5,700 nucleotides of DNA, taken from the NCBI GenBank assembly GCA_031279795.1, contig JAITHZ010000378.1, positions 1 through 5,700 on the forward strand, written 5' to 3'. Numbering within the stretch: position 1 is the first letter of the stretch; each line of letters starts with the position of its first letter. Of this stretch, positions 5,429 through 5,700 are shown piece after piece. Both the position numbers and the translations under genes were made by a program. Source of the DNA: Bacteroidales bacterium (GTDB taxonomy: Bacteria; Bacteroidota; Bacteroidia; Bacteroidales; WRGA01). Under the pieces are notes generated by a model. It saw only the letters and a program-made list of their open reading frames with translations, ran no database searches and was not told the origin of the DNA.

Positions 5429-5700
5429 ATGAGAAAAAGAATTTATCAGTTATTGGGTTGCATTGCGCTGGCGGCAGTAGCGCTAACGTCGTGCAACAGT
5501 GAGGAAACGTTGCTGACAAACAGCGAGGTTCCTGTGGAAAAGGGCAAACTGTCCTTTGTGCTGCCGCTGGGCAAAAAAGGCCCGGTGACTTATGCTACCG
5601 TTACCGGCAAGGACGCCGAATACGAACTGGAGAATCTGTTTATTTACTGGTTCAGGGATGCCGGCTCTGGTTACGAACTGTTCAAGACGTTCAGCTATGG
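5429..5700 (+). CDS. Second fimbrillin-like lipoprotein, paralogue of the preceding gene (3' end outside window)
   Basis: This frame is shorter than 100 codons only because the window ends; 90 codons are visible and it is open to the right edge. It opens with MRKR and has a signal peptide ending in L-T-S-C with Cys22 lipidated. From the Cys on it is nearly the same as the preceding protein: C-N-S-E-E-T-L-L, the strand LSFVLPLGKKGPVTYA, then GKDAEYELENLFIYWF and YELFKTFSYG, with a few substitutions and two one-residue gaps. Long stretches of DNA are identical (24, 33, 27 and 23 nt), so the duplication is recent or kept uniform by gene conversion. No promoter is visible in the 93-bp gap, which suggests cotranscription. 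Whether it also ends in a FISUMP domain cannot be seen. Confidence 0.9.
   Translation, partial: MRKRIYQLLGCIALAAVALTSCNSEETLLTNSEVPVEKGKLSFVLPLGKKGPVTYATVTGKDAEYELENLFIYWFRDAGSGYELFKTFSY

Overview
The window looks like chromosomal DNA from a member of the Bacteroidota, probably Bacteroidales. Four observations support this. There are lipoproteins with a lipidated Cys at residue 18 or 22. The starts have A-rich leaders rather than Shine-Dalgarno sites. Two promoters fit the Bacteroidetes TTTG / TAnnTTTG type. The right half carries fimbrillin-like (FimA/Mfa1-type) lipoproteins with a FISUMP-type (Fibrobacter succinogenes major paralogous domain) C-terminus. I cannot name the species.

Layout. 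Positions 2-250 (+) hold the end of a small membrane protein, possibly the C-terminus of a larger gene that starts outside the window. It converges on a lipoprotein gene at 344-925 (-), and an almost perfect 18-bp inverted repeat at 271-331 between them is a likely shared terminator. Next, at 1027-2418 (-), is a lipoprotein with a von Willebrand A-like domain whose metal site starts with Glu instead of Asp. Each minus-strand gene has its own well-spaced Bacteroidetes promoter, so they are probably two transcription units. The AT-rich divergent region 2419-3130 holds a striking heptanucleotide satellite with a 28-bp higher-order period, a second heptamer array and a perfect 32-bp inverted repeat. 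It also holds a doubtful 83-codon ORF.

From 3131 a tandem family of surface lipoproteins runs rightwards. The first is complete (734 aa): lipoprotein signal, fimbrillin-like N-terminal region, a DxDxDGxxD calcium-type loop, a further beta-rich region, and a C-terminal FISUMP/C-type-lectin-like domain. The second starts at 5429 and runs off the window. The two share a 17-nt leader, the first four codons, and a nearly identical N-terminus from the lipidated Cys onward, while their signal-peptide cores differ. This fits a pilus or surface-adhesin cassette expanded by duplication, with a constant assembly end and a potentially variable exposed end.

No RNA genes, CRISPR arrays, transposases or phage genes were recognised. 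The most unusual items are the heptamer satellite, the Glu-type VWA lipoprotein and the tandem fimbrillin-FISUMP fusion.
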